From contig DXMY01000011.1 of assembly GCA_019413925.1 (NCBI GenBank), forward strand, positions 62,001 through 126,000: a stretch of 64,000 nt of DNA. Reading direction: 5' to 3'. Shown piece after piece: positions 8,400 to 16,341 of this stretch (its first letter is position 1; each line of letters starts with the position of its first letter). The notes below the pieces were generated by a model that was given only the letters and a program-made list of their open reading frames with translations, was not told the DNA's origin and ran no database searches. The translations under genes were made by a program, and so were the position numbers. Source of the DNA: Collinsella sp. Lineage in GTDB: Bacteria > Actinomycetota > Coriobacteriia > Coriobacteriales > Coriobacteriaceae.

Positions 8400-8428
8400 A
8401 GTGTAGCCAACCTCGAGCTTAATTGCGA
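8400..8428 (-). promoter_or_regulatory. Probable pyr operon promoter
   Basis: TCGCAA and TACACT are separated by 17 bp on the minus strand. Initiation near 8393 would give a leader that includes all three attenuator hairpins. The -35 match is weak. The plus-strand hairpin TACGGA-GCAA-TCCGTA (8436-8451) lies just upstream. Confidence 0.45.
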
Positions 8429-8498
8429 GCATAAATACGGAGCAATCCGTAAACGGAGCCCAACGCTCAATAAACCTATATATATTTGGGGGACGAGC

Positions 8499-8527
8499 TT
8501 GAAAACCTTGTTGCGAGCTGGCATAAT
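8499..8527 (+). promoter_or_regulatory. Sigma-70-type promoter upstream of rpmB
   Basis: TTGAAA, a 17-bp spacer and CATAAT form a strong consensus promoter. It would start transcription near 8534 and give rpmB a leader of about 160 nt. No gene or recognised RNA is seen in that leader. Confidence 0.7.
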
Positions 8528-8633
8528 CCTCTCTGCTGCACGCAAATCGGATCTACGTCCAGGGCCGTGGCGTGGGCACTATCGCCAAAAGAGAAATATC
8601 TCTGTGTAGATTACGCACAGGGAGCTGCTTCTG

Positions 8634-8642
8634 TGCTATAGT
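8634..8642 (+). promoter_or_regulatory. Extended -10 promoter close to rpmB
   Basis: TGC directly precedes TATAGT (8637-8642), about 55 nt upstream of the rpmB start. There is no good -35. It may be a second, proximal promoter. Confidence 0.6.
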
Positions 8643-8696
8643 TCAAGCTTGTTTGTTAACGCGACATGTTCGTTTGTCGCCCAAGGAGGGTCAGTT

Positions 8697-8885
8697 ATGT
8701 CCAAAGTTTGCGAAGTTTGCGGTAAGCACCCCGTTGCCGGTCGCTCCATCAGCCACTCTCACCGCGTCACCAACCGTAAGTTCCGCCCCAACATCCAGCG
8801 CGTTTACGTCGTCGTCGACGGTCACCGTCGCAAGATGAACGTTTGCTCCACCTGCCTCAAGTCCGGCAAGGTTGCGCGCTCCTAA
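8697..8885 (+). CDS. rpmB: 50S ribosomal protein L28, zinc-binding form
   Basis: 62 residues. A component of the large ribosomal subunit near the E site. Start ATG with AAGGAGGG at good spacing; the frame upstream is not coding. Two CxxC pairs (CEVC near residue 5 and CSTC near 51) form the zinc ribbon of the C+ paralogue class. Cells facing zinc shortage usually carry a second, C- copy; none is visible here. Basic residues and the segment HSHRVTNRKFRPNIQ match the family. Single-gene transcript ending at the terminator at 8956-8986. Confidence 0.95.
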   Translation: MSKVCEVCGKHPVAGRSISHSHRVTNRKFRPNIQRVYVVVDGHRRKMNVCSTCLKSGKVARS

Positions 8886-8955
8886 ATAAGGTCTTACCAA
8901 CAAGTACCTCGGACTCTCCGGGTCAAAGACCTCGCGTTCACATAGAACTTACCAA

Positions 8956-8986
8956 AGGCGTCCTCCCCTACGGAGGGCGCCTTTTT
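8956..8986 (+). terminator. Intrinsic terminator of rpmB
   Basis: The stem GGCG(T)CCTCC with GGAGGGCGCC and a five-base loop is followed by TTTTT on the plus strand. Confidence 0.85.
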
Positions 8987-9000
8987 GCACTCATTGGGCA

Positions 9001-9051
9001 CTCATTGGGGACAGACTTACATGAGTGCTTTCATGCATTTGGGACAGACAT
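9001..9051. repeat. Left 51-bp inverted repeat of the decayed RAYT element
   Basis: It matches the reverse complement of 9641-9691 at all but about three positions. Inside, ATGAGTG-CTTT is followed by a mutated return arm (CATGCAT), so this copy has lost the hairpin kept by the right copy. GGGACAGAC occurs on both sides of the hairpin. Confidence 0.85.
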
Positions 9052-9082
9052 AACGCGTGCCGGCATCGGTTCGCCCCCTGCC

Positions 9083-9667
9083 TCACGCAGCCTCCTTCCA
9101 GCCTGTGGTGGCCTTGGTTACGCTTGAAGAGCCGATACCAGTGATACGGGCAATTTGCTTGACCGTGAGATGTGCCCGCCTAAGCCTCAGCAGACAGGCA
9201 TCGCGTTCGGGGCGTGGCAAGGCCTTGAGCAGCGCAGGATCTATGCTGGGCAGGACTTCGCGCGCAACAGAAAGAGCATCCTCATCGGGGATCCGTCGGC
9301 GCGGAAGAATCTCCTCTGACCAGATGCGCCCGGCAACTTCCTCGATATGCTCGCAATAGCAACGGGAACCTCCGACAATATCGAGCATAGGGGCCGCATC
9401 ACAAATATCAAAGGGATCGTAGCCCAGCTGATATGCCTTGTAACTTGACCAGCGGTACGCCTCAAGTGAGTCGAGCGCACCTTTCACGGGATTGAGATGG
9501 ATATAATCGAGCAGCTGCACTGCCTGCGTGTCCGACTCAACCGCGACCCGCGAATAGCGATTGTCAAAATGCTGAGCCTGTAACCTATTTATATCCAATG
9601 AGCGGCAATACCAGGCCCAGAACGGCAAAATGGCAAATCGATGTCTGTCCCAAATGAGTGAAAGCAC
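9083..9667 (-). pseudogene. Truncated REP-associated tyrosine transposase
   Basis: 194 codons. It aligns with the C-terminal two thirds of the full-length copy at 41910-42659. It keeps the YIHLNPVKGAL region with the putative nucleophile Tyr and the C-terminal helix-turn-helix (LTVKQIARITGIGSSSVTK). It lacks the N-terminal part with the HUH metal-binding histidines. The first nine codons are supplied by the right-hand repeat itself, so there is no real start. It could not be an active transposase alone, though its DNA-binding part may fold. Confidence 0.75.
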
Positions 9668-9691
9668 TCATGTAAGTCTGTCCCCAATGAG
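9641..9691. repeat. Right 51-bp inverted repeat with intact hairpin
   Basis: The centre carries ATGAGTG-AAAG-CACTCAT, a perfect 7-bp hairpin, flanked on each side by a GGGACAGAC-type motif. It truncates the transposase reading frame. Confidence 0.85.
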
Positions 9692-9722
9692 CGGGGCGAT
9701 ACGCAAGGCAGATAGATTTAGT

Positions 9723-9804
9723 TGAAACGGTTCATTTGATTGAAGCGTTTTAGTTTGTCTTTTACGGGAATCTGCCCGTTCACCGAATTATTTCTTGCTA
9801 TCAT
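9723..9804 (+). promoter_or_regulatory. adhE: adhE promoter region with two dyads
   Basis: TGC precedes TATCAT (9799-9804), an extended -10 about 40 nt upstream of adhE. Upstream lie ACGGG-aatctg-CCCGT (9764-9779) and TGAA-ACGG-TTCA (9723-9734). The latter has the inner half-sites and spacing of a Rex (NADH-sensing repressor) operator, but its outer bases do not match. Rex control of adhE is common in fermenters, so the site is a candidate only. Confidence 0.45.
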
Positions 9805-9844
9805 GCATCTTGTAGGGTAAATCTCCGATCGCAAGGAGACACAA

Positions 9845-12493
9845 ATGGTGAAAAAGTCACCGGAAAACACTACTCCCGCCATCGTGGACAACGTGGAGGC
9901 GCTTGAGGCCAAACTCAAATCTATGCGTGAGGCCCAGGCTAAATTCGCTGAGTACACTCAGGAGCAGGTAGACAAGATCTTCTACGAGGCTGCTATGGCC
10001 GCCAACAAGGCTCGTATTCCTTTGGCCAAGCTCGCCATCGAGGAGACAGGCCGTGGCGTTCTCGAGGACAAGGTCATCAAGAACCACTACGCCGCTGAGT
10101 ACATCTACAACGCTTACAAGAACACCAAGACCTGCGGTGTCATCGAGCGCGACGACGCTTACGGCATCACCAAGGTCGCCGAGCCGATCGGTATCGTTGG
10201 CGCTGTCATCCCGACCACCAACCCGACCTCCACGGCCATCTTCAAGACGCTCATCTGCCTGAAGACCCGTAACGCCATCATCATCTCCCCGCACCCGGCA
10301 GCCGCCAAGTGCACCATCGCCGCCGCCAAGCTCGTTCTCGACGCAGCTGTCAAGGCCGGTGCTCCTGAGGGCATCATCGGCTGGGTCGACAAGCCGTCCA
10401 TCGAGCTGACCAACATGGTCATGCGCGACGTCGACATCATTCTCGCAACCGGTGGCCCGGGCATGGTCAAGGCTGCTTACTCCTCCGGTAAGCCCGCACT
10501 CGGCGTCGGCGCCGGCAACACCCCGGTCATCATCGACGATACCGCGGACATCAAGCTCGCCGTCAACTCCATCATCCACTCCAAGACGTTCGACAACGGC
10601 ATGATCTGCGCTTCCGAGCAGTCCGTCACCGTCCTCGACTCCATCTACAAGGATGTCAAGGCTGAGTTCCAGCGTCGCGGCTGCTACTTCGTCAAGCAGG
10701 GTGCCGAGATTGACGCCCTGCGTGCCGCCATGTTCAAGAACGGCGCACTCGATCACCGCATCCCCGGCATGGCTGCCGCCAAGATCGCCGAGCTCGCCGG
10801 CATCGAGGTTCCCGCCAAGACCAAGATCCTGATCGCCGAGGTCACCTCCACCGATCCCGAGAAGGAAGAGTTCTCCCACGAGAAGCTCTCCCCGGTCCTC
10901 GCTATGTATCACGCCAAGGACTTCCAGGAGGCCGTTGACAAGGCAGAGCACCTCGTCCTCGCAGGTGGCCCGGGCCACACCGCCTCTCTCTACGTGCACC
11001 CGGCACAGAGCGAGAAGATCGCTAAGTTCCAGCACGTCATGAAGGCCTGCCGCATCGTCATCAACACCCCGTCCTCGCACGGCGGCATCGGTGACCTCTA
11101 CAACTTCGGCATGAAGCCGTCTCTAACCCTGGGCTGCGGCTCCTGGGGTGGCAACTCCGTCTCCGAGAACGTTGGGGTGAAGCACTTGATCAACGTCAAG
11201 ACCGTGGCAGAGCGCCGCGAGAACATGCTGTGGTTCCGCGCACCCGAGAAGGTCTACTTCAAGAAGGGCTGCACGCCCGTCGCACTCGACGAGCTCGGCA
11301 CCGTAATGGGCAAGAAGCGCGCCTTCATCGTTACCGACCAGTTCCTCTTCAAGAATGGCAACACGCGTGCCATCGAGGCCAAGCTCGATGAGATGGGCAT
11401 CGCTCACGACTGCTTCTACGACGTTGAGCCCGATCCCTCCCTGCAGTGCGCACGTCGCGGCGCCAAGCAGATGACGCTCTTCGAGCCGGATGTCATCATC
11501 GCCGTCGGCGGCGGTTCCGCAATGGACGCCGGCAAGATCATGTGGATGATGTACGAGCACCCCGAGGCGAACTTCGAGGACATGGCCATGGACTTCATGG
11601 ACATCCGCAAGCGTATCTTCACCTTCCCCGAGATGGGCAAGAAGGCTTACTTCGTCGCCGTCCCGACCTCTTCGGGCACTGGCTCCGAGTGCACGCCGTT
11701 CGCCATCATCACCGACAAGGAGACCGGCATCAAGTGGCCGCTCGCCGACTACGCGCTGCTCCCCAACATGGCTATCGTCGACGCCGACAACTGCATGACC
11801 GCCCCGAAGGGCCTCACCGCAGCTTCCGGTATTGACGTCATGACCCACGCCATCGAGTCCTACGTCTCCATCATGGCTTCCGATTACACCAAGGGCCTCT
11901 CCGAGCGCGCCGCAAAGCTCGTCTTCGAGAACCTCCCGAGCTCCTTCACCAACGGTGCCAAGGATCCGCACGCTCGCGAGGAGATGCACAACGCATCCTG
12001 CATGGCCGGTATGGCATTCGGTAACGCCTTCCTGGGCCTCAACCACTCCATGGCCCACAAGCTCGGCGCTTTCCACCATCTGCCCCACGGCCTCGCAAAC
12101 GCAGTCATCCTGACCCGCGTCATGCGTTACAACGCCGCCGAGGCTCCTGTCAAGATGGGAACCTTCTCTCAGTATCCTTACCCCAACGCGCTGCACAACT
12201 ACGCCGAGATGGCTCGTTACTGCGGCATCGACGGCAAGGACGACCGTGAGGTCTTCGAGAACTTCATCACCAAGCTCACCGAGCTCTGCGACTTCATCGG
12301 TGTCAAGCACACCATCGCTGAGTACGGCGTTGACGAGAAGTACTTCCTCGACACCCTCGACGAGATGACCGAGCAGGCATTCAACGACCAGTGCACCGGC
12401 GCTAACCCGCGCTACCCGCTCATGAGCGAGATCAAGGAGCTCTACCTGGACGCCTACTACGGCCGAGAGCCTCAGGATTACGCCGTCTGCTAG
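9845..12493 (+). CDS. adhE: Bifunctional acetaldehyde-CoA / alcohol dehydrogenase AdhE
   Basis: 882 residues. It reduces acetyl-CoA to acetaldehyde and then ethanol, using NADH, and so regenerates NAD in fermentation. Residues 1 to about 440 are the aldehyde dehydrogenase domain with catalytic Cys255 in FDNGMICASEQS and the nucleotide-binding GVGAGNTPV. After a linker, residues about 460-880 are an iron-dependent alcohol dehydrogenase with GGGSAMDAGKIMW and the metal-binding histidines in MTHAIESYVS and GLNHSMAHKLGAFHHLPHG. AdhE proteins of this class form spirosome filaments. ATG preceded by GCAAGGAGAC. Transcribed alone or with the next gene. Confidence 0.97.
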   Translation: MVKKSPENTTPAIVDNVEALEAKLKSMREAQAKFAEYTQEQVDKIFYEAAMAANKARIPLAKLAIEETGRGVLEDKVIKNHYAAEYIYNAYKNTKTCGVIERDDAYGITKVAEPIGIVGAVIPTTNPTSTAIFKTLICLKTRNAIIISPHPAAAKCTIAAAKLVLDAAVKAGAPEGIIGWVDKPSIELTNMVMRDVDIILATGGPGMVKAAYSSGKPALGVGAGNTPVIIDDTADIKLAVNSIIHSKTFDNGMICASEQSVTVLDSIYKDVKAEFQRRGCYFVKQGAEIDALRAAMFKNGALDHRIPGMAAAKIAELAGIEVPAKTKILIAEVTSTDPEKEEFSHEKLSPVLAMYHAKDFQEAVDKAEHLVLAGGPGHTASLYVHPAQSEKIAKFQHVMKACRIVINTPSSHGGIGDLYNFGMKPSLTLGCGSWGGNSVSENVGVKHLINVKTVAERRENMLWFRAPEKVYFKKGCTPVALDELGTVMGKKRAFIVTDQFLFKNGNTRAIEAKLDEMGIAHDCFYDVEPDPSLQCARRGAKQMTLFEPDVIIAVGGGSAMDAGKIMWMMYEHPEANFEDMAMDFMDIRKRIFTFPEMGKKAYFVAVPTSSGTGSECTPFAIITDKETGIKWPLADYALLPNMAIVDADNCMTAPKGLTAASGIDVMTHAIESYVSIMASDYTKGLSERAAKLVFENLPSSFTNGAKDPHAREEMHNASCMAGMAFGNAFLGLNHSMAHKLGAFHHLPHGLANAVILTRVMRYNAAEAPVKMGTFSQYPYPNALHNYAEMARYCGIDGKDDREVFENFITKLTELCDFIGVKHTIAEYGVDEKYFLDTLDEMTEQAFNDQCTGANPRYPLMSEIKELYLDAYYGREPQDYAVC

Positions 12494-12510
12494 TTCTAGC
12501 ACGGTTTTTA

Positions 12511-12549
12511 ACGGCGGGGGTGCACGGGTGTTTCACACACCCCCGCCGT
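12511..12549 (+). terminator. Strong hairpin without U-run after adhE
   Basis: A perfect 12-bp stem (ACGGCGGGGGTG with CACCCCCGCCGT) and 15-nt loop lie between adhE and the next gene, which starts 33 nt later. No T-run follows. It may protect the 3' end of adhE mRNA or allow partial readthrough. Confidence 0.55.
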
Positions 12550-12581
12550 CGCTTCTATCGCATCGTTGAAAGGATGCAACC

Positions 12582-13346
12582 ATGCTGCTACCCGATTCCA
12601 AGACCGAGCTCGTCCGCCGTGGCAACAAGGTCGTTTACGACCTGGGCGACAAGATCGTCAAGGTCTTTAACGAGACCAAGCCCGTCTCCGACGTGTTCAA
12701 CGAGGCTTTGAATCTTGCCCGCATCAATGAGTGCGGCATCCGCAGCCCCAAGGCTCTCGAGGTTTCCCAGCTCGAGAACGCCAACGGCTGGGCGCTCGTG
12801 ACCGAGAAGGTTCCGGGCACTACCCTTGCCGAGAAGATGACTGCCGAGCCCCAGCGCTTTGGTGAGTACCTCGAGATGTTCGTCGACCTCCAGATCGAGA
12901 TCCACGGCTACACCTCCCCGCTGCTTAACCGTCAGCGCGACAAGTTCGCCCGCATGATCGACAGCCTTGATCAGCTCAATGCCACCACGCGCTACAACCT
13001 TCAGGAGCGTCTGGACGGCATGACCAAGGAGTTCAAGGTCTGCCACGGCGACTTCAACCCTTCCAACGTCATCGTCGGCGACGATGGCCAGCTGTACGTC
13101 TGCGACTGGGCACACGCCACCCAGGGCTCCCCTGCTGCCGACGTTGCCACCACCTACCTGCTCTTTGCCCTCAACAGCAAGGATCAGGCCGAGGCCTACC
13201 TGGAGCTCTACTGCGACCGCGCCGACATGCCCATGCAGGTCGTGCGTCAGTGGACGAGCATCGTCGCCGCATCCGAGCTCGCTCGTAAGCGCAACGTGAA
13301 CGATGAGTTCCTGAAGAACTGGATCGACGTCGTCGATTATCAGTAA
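12582..13346 (+). CDS. Aminoglycoside phosphotransferase / kinase-fold protein, substrate unknown
   Basis: 254 residues, with ATG after GAAAGGATG. The protein-kinase-like fold of the APH/choline kinase group is shown by VCHGDFNPSNVIV (His155, Asp157, Asn162) and CDWAHATQGSP with the metal-binding Asp175. An N-terminal lobe has KIVKVFNE, containing the likely ATP-binding Lys. Similar proteins are grouped in TIGR02172, a family without a proven substrate. It follows adhE on the same strand behind a hairpin, so it may share that transcript. A resistance role is not supported by anything here. Confidence 0.75.
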   Translation: MLLPDSKTELVRRGNKVVYDLGDKIVKVFNETKPVSDVFNEALNLARINECGIRSPKALEVSQLENANGWALVTEKVPGTTLAEKMTAEPQRFGEYLEMFVDLQIEIHGYTSPLLNRQRDKFARMIDSLDQLNATTRYNLQERLDGMTKEFKVCHGDFNPSNVIVGDDGQLYVCDWAHATQGSPAADVATTYLLFALNSKDQAEAYLELYCDRADMPMQVVRQWTSIVAASELARKRNVNDEFLKNWIDVVDYQ

Positions 13347-13381
13347 TATCTGAGCGATTCGCTTCGCATCGGAGGCACAAA

Positions 13382-13418
13382 GAAAACCCCGCAGCTCATT
13401 TGGGCTGTGGGGTTTTCT
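13382..13418 (+). terminator. Intrinsic terminator after the phosphotransferase gene
   Basis: AAAACCCCGCAGC and GGCTGTGGGGTTTT form a stem ending in TTTT. It is A/T-flanked on both sides and could work in both directions. Confidence 0.85.
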
Positions 13419-13444
13419 GTTACCCGTCGAGCTGATTCACGCAA

Positions 13445-13494
13445 CAAAAAGGACTGCCCCGCTTCTCATCCTAAGAGAGATACGGGGCAGTCCT
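13445..13494 (-). terminator. Intrinsic terminator of the pyrH-to-proS operon
   Basis: On the minus strand a perfect 12-bp stem (AGGACTGCCCCG with CGGGGCAGTCCT, 21-nt loop) is followed by TTTTTG. Confidence 0.88.
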
Positions 13495-13523
13495 GTAATT
13501 GCATCTAATAGCAGAAACGTCGA

Positions 13524-15245
13524 TTAGCGACGGGCAGCCTTCACCAGCTCGGCAACCTTGGCGACGACCTCGTCAATCGCCACGTCCTCACGCTCGCCGG
13601 TAGCACGGTCCTTGAGCTCCACCGTGCCATTCTTGAGACCACGCTTACCCAGAACGACCTGATATGGGAAACCCATAAGGTCGTTGTCGGCAAACTTAAA
13701 GCCGGGACTCTCGTCGCGGTCATCCACGACGACCTCGATACCAACGGCGCACAAGCCCTCGACGATTTGGTCGCAGACGGTCGCGCACTCCTCCTTCTTG
13801 GGATCGAGCGGAATCACCGCCACCTCGTACGGAGCGACAGAGACCGGCCAGACGATGCCATGCTCGTCATTGTGCTGCTCCACGACGGCAGCAAGCGAGC
13901 GAGACACGCCCACGCCGTAGCAACCCATGATCAGCGGTTTTTCCTTGCCGTCCTCATCCATAAAGGTGGCACCCATGGCCTCGGAATACTTGGTACCCAG
14001 TTGGAAGACCTGAGAGACCTCGATGCCGCGGGCAGCAGAGAGCGGCTTGCCGCAGTGCGGGCAGGGATCGCCGGCAACGACGGTGACCAGGTCGGCCCAC
14101 TCATCGACGGTAAAGTCGCGCTCGGGACAGGCGCCGGTAAAGTGATAATCGACCTCGTTGGCACCGCAAGCCCACTGCTTGGACTCGCGCAGGCTCTCGT
14201 CGCAGACCAGACGCATACCCTCGGGCAGGTTAACCGGTCCGATAAAGCCCTTATGCAGCCCGTAGGTCTGGAGCTCCTCGTCGGTCATCATGCGATAGCC
14301 CTTGCCAAAGACGTGCTCGGCCTTGCAGTCGTTGAGCTCATGATCGCCCGGAACGATGGCCACAACCGGCTTACCCTCGGCATCGATGAGAGCTAGGGAC
14401 TTGCGCGTGCCGTTCTCGGGGAAGTTGAAGGACTTAGCAACAGCCTCGATGGTGCCCATGCCCGGAGTCTCGACCTTGGTGAGCGTACCGTCGCCGGGGC
14501 CCTCAGTCACAACGACCTTGGTGCTTGCCGCCTCGTCATCGGCAGCAAAGCCGCAATCGTCGCAGTAGACCAGCGAAGCCTCGCCGGCGTCGGCCAAAGC
14601 CATGTACTCGACGGAGGTATCGCCACCGATCTCGCCGGAGTCGGCAACGACGGGCAGGGCCTTGATGTAGCAGCGCTCGCAGATGTTAGCGTAGGCCTGC
14701 TTCATCTTGTCGTACTCCTCCTGCAGGCTCTCCTGCGTGGCGGAGAAGCTGTAGGCGTCCTTCATGATGAACTCACGACCGCGCATCAGACCAAAGCGGG
14801 GGCGGAACTCATCGCGGAACTTATCCTGGATGTGATAGAGGTTGACGGGCAGCTGCTTATAAGAGCGCAGTTCATTGCGCACCAGGGCGGTGACAGTCTC
14901 CTCGTGGGTGGGGCCCAGCACGAACTCACGGCCGTGACGGTCATCAAAGCGCACGAGCTCTTTGCCATAGGCGTCGATGCGGCCGGACTCGCGCCACAGC
15001 TCAGCGTCGACCATAATGGGCATCATGAGCTCCTGGGCACCGGCGGCATCCATTTCGTCGCGCACGATGTTCTCGATCTTGCGGATCGAGCGCCATGCGA
15101 GCGGCAGATAGGAATACAGGCCGGCGGCCTCCTTGCGGATCATGCCGGCGCGAAGCAGCAGACGGTGGCTCGCAAGCTCGGCGTCCGCCGGATCCTCTTT
15201 GAGCGTCGGCGCGTAAAGCTTAGACATATACATTGCTCGAGTCAT
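13524..15245 (-). CDS. proS: Prolyl-tRNA synthetase, bacterial type
   Basis: 573 residues. It charges tRNA-Pro. Class II core with motif 2 around FRDEFRPRFGLMRGREFIMKDAY. An inserted editing domain (about 225-400, containing KSLALIDAEGKPVVAIVPGDHELN) hydrolyses Ala-tRNA-Pro. Motif 3 (GCYGVGVSRSLAAVVEQ) and the C-terminal anticodon-binding domain follow. The ATG lies right after the ispG stop, with GAGGAG inside ispG as the ribosome-binding site. Final gene of the operon. Confidence 0.96.
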   Translation of the reverse strand: MTRAMYMSKLYAPTLKEDPADAELASHRLLLRAGMIRKEAAGLYSYLPLAWRSIRKIENIVRDEMDAAGAQELMMPIMVDAELWRESGRIDAYGKELVRFDDRHGREFVLGPTHEETVTALVRNELRSYKQLPVNLYHIQDKFRDEFRPRFGLMRGREFIMKDAYSFSATQESLQEEYDKMKQAYANICERCYIKALPVVADSGEIGGDTSVEYMALADAGEASLVYCDDCGFAADDEAASTKVVVTEGPGDGTLTKVETPGMGTIEAVAKSFNFPENGTRKSLALIDAEGKPVVAIVPGDHELNDCKAEHVFGKGYRMMTDEELQTYGLHKGFIGPVNLPEGMRLVCDESLRESKQWACGANEVDYHFTGACPERDFTVDEWADLVTVVAGDPCPHCGKPLSAARGIEVSQVFQLGTKYSEAMGATFMDEDGKEKPLIMGCYGVGVSRSLAAVVEQHNDEHGIVWPVSVAPYEVAVIPLDPKKEECATVCDQIVEGLCAVGIEVVVDDRDESPGFKFADNDLMGFPYQVVLGKRGLKNGTVELKDRATGEREDVAIDEVVAKVAELVKAARR

Positions 15246-16328
15246 TTATTTCTCCTCAATAAGCTTGTCGACCTCGACCATGAGCGCGTCGACAATTTGA
15301 TCCTCAGCTACTTTACCAATGATCTGGCCATGCGAAAAGAGCAGGGCCTGACCTCGTCCACAGGCCACGCCTAGGTCGGCGTCGGAAGCCTCGCCGGGGC
15401 CATTAACGGCACATCCCATGACGGCAATCGAAAGCGGCGCGGAGTAGTTCTTAAGCCGCTCGGTGACCTCCTCAGCAATGGGAATGAGGTCAACCTGGCA
15501 GCGGGCGCACGTGGGGCACGAGACAATCTCGGGACCACGGCGACGCAGGCCCAACGACTGCAGAATACCCCAGGCAACCGGCGGCTCCTCAACCGGATCG
15601 GCTGTGAGCGACACACGCATGGTGTCACCAATGCCTTCGGAAAGCAAGATACCCAAGCCTACAGAGCTCTTGATGGTGCCCTGGAGCTTGGTACCCGCCT
15701 CGGTTACGCCCAGGTGAAGCGGAACGTGGGGAATCTCACGCGACAGGGCTCGATAGGTATCGAGCGTCGTCTGTACGCTATGGGCCTTGGCGGAAAGCAC
15801 TATGTTGGTAAACCCACGATCCTCAAAGTGCCGCACAAAGCGCTCACTCGACATCACGAGCTTCTCGGGCTGCGTGAGGTCGTCGCGCTCGGCGATATCC
15901 TGCTCGAGTGAACCAGCGTTGACACCGATGCGAATTGCGCAGCCCGCAGCACCCGCGGCATCGATGACAGCATCGACCTTGGCCCAATCGCCGATATTAC
16001 CGGGATTGATGCGGAGCTTGGCGGCACCGGCCTCCACAGCGCCAATGGCCAGCTTGTGGTTAAAGTGGATATCGGCGACGATCGGCACCGGGGACTCAGC
16101 ACAGATGGTACGAAAGCCCTCGAGCGCGGCCTCGGTGGGTACACTCACGCGCACGATATCGCAGCCCGCCTGCGCCAACGCGCGAACCTGCCCAAGCGTT
16201 GCCTGGACATCAGCGGTATCAGTGCAGGTCATGGACTGAACCACCACCGGCGCGCCGCCGCCGATCTGCACGCCGCCCACATGCACGGGGCGCGTCAGCT
16301 CGCGCGGCAAAGAATGGGATAAAGACAA
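15246..16328 (-). CDS. ispG: 4-hydroxy-3-methylbut-2-en-1-yl diphosphate synthase
   Basis: 360 residues. A 4Fe-4S enzyme making HMBPP from MEcPP in the MEP isoprenoid pathway. Cluster cysteines are in SCPTCARC and in GCAVNGPGE near the C-terminus. The N-terminal TIM barrel opens with VQSMTCTDT. The likely start is TTG with GGGGAG 8 nt upstream; a GTG three codons earlier is too close to that site. The longer frame overlaps rseP and is not used. dxr, uppS and ispG in one operon join the MEP pathway to its undecaprenyl product. Confidence 0.93.
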   Translation of the reverse strand: MSLSHSLPRELTRPVHVGGVQIGGGAPVVVQSMTCTDTADVQATLGQVRALAQAGCDIVRVSVPTEAALEGFRTICAESPVPIVADIHFNHKLAIGAVEAGAAKLRINPGNIGDWAKVDAVIDAAGAAGCAIRIGVNAGSLEQDIAERDDLTQPEKLVMSSERFVRHFEDRGFTNIVLSAKAHSVQTTLDTYRALSREIPHVPLHLGVTEAGTKLQGTIKSSVGLGILLSEGIGDTMRVSLTADPVEEPPVAWGILQSLGLRRRGPEIVSCPTCARCQVDLIPIAEEVTERLKNYSAPLSIAVMGCAVNGPGEASDADLGVACGRGQALLFSHGQIIGKVAEDQIVDALMVEVDKLIEEK

Positions 16329-16341
16329 TCCAAACACTCCC

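Larger units (their letters stand above)
9001..9691 (-). mobile_element. Decayed RAYT-type element between inverted repeats
   Basis: Two nearly identical 51-bp inverted repeats enclose a 5'-truncated transposase gene. The whole unit is 691 bp and sits between the rpmB terminator and the adhE promoter. The transposase family (IS200-like HUH, REP-associated) normally has no long inverted repeats, so the ends look like repeats of the REP type rather than classical insertion-sequence ends. Confidence 0.65.

Noticed and set aside
8436..8451. TACGGA-GCAA-TCCGTA hairpin as a separate small RNA terminator
   Set aside because: Only six pairs and no T-run on either strand; kept as a note beside the pyr promoter.
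9723..9734. A firm Rex operator upstream of adhE
   Set aside because: Only the inner TGAA-N4-TTCA matches; the outer bases of the consensus do not, so it is kept only as a candidate inside the promoter entry.
11123..12502. 459-codon minus-strand frame opposite the alcohol dehydrogenase half of adhE
   Set aside because: Shadow frame of a gene with clear domains and promoter on the other strand.
12582..13346. Aminoglycoside resistance gene
   Set aside because: The kinase fold is shared by many unrelated enzymes; no resistance-type features and no mobile context.
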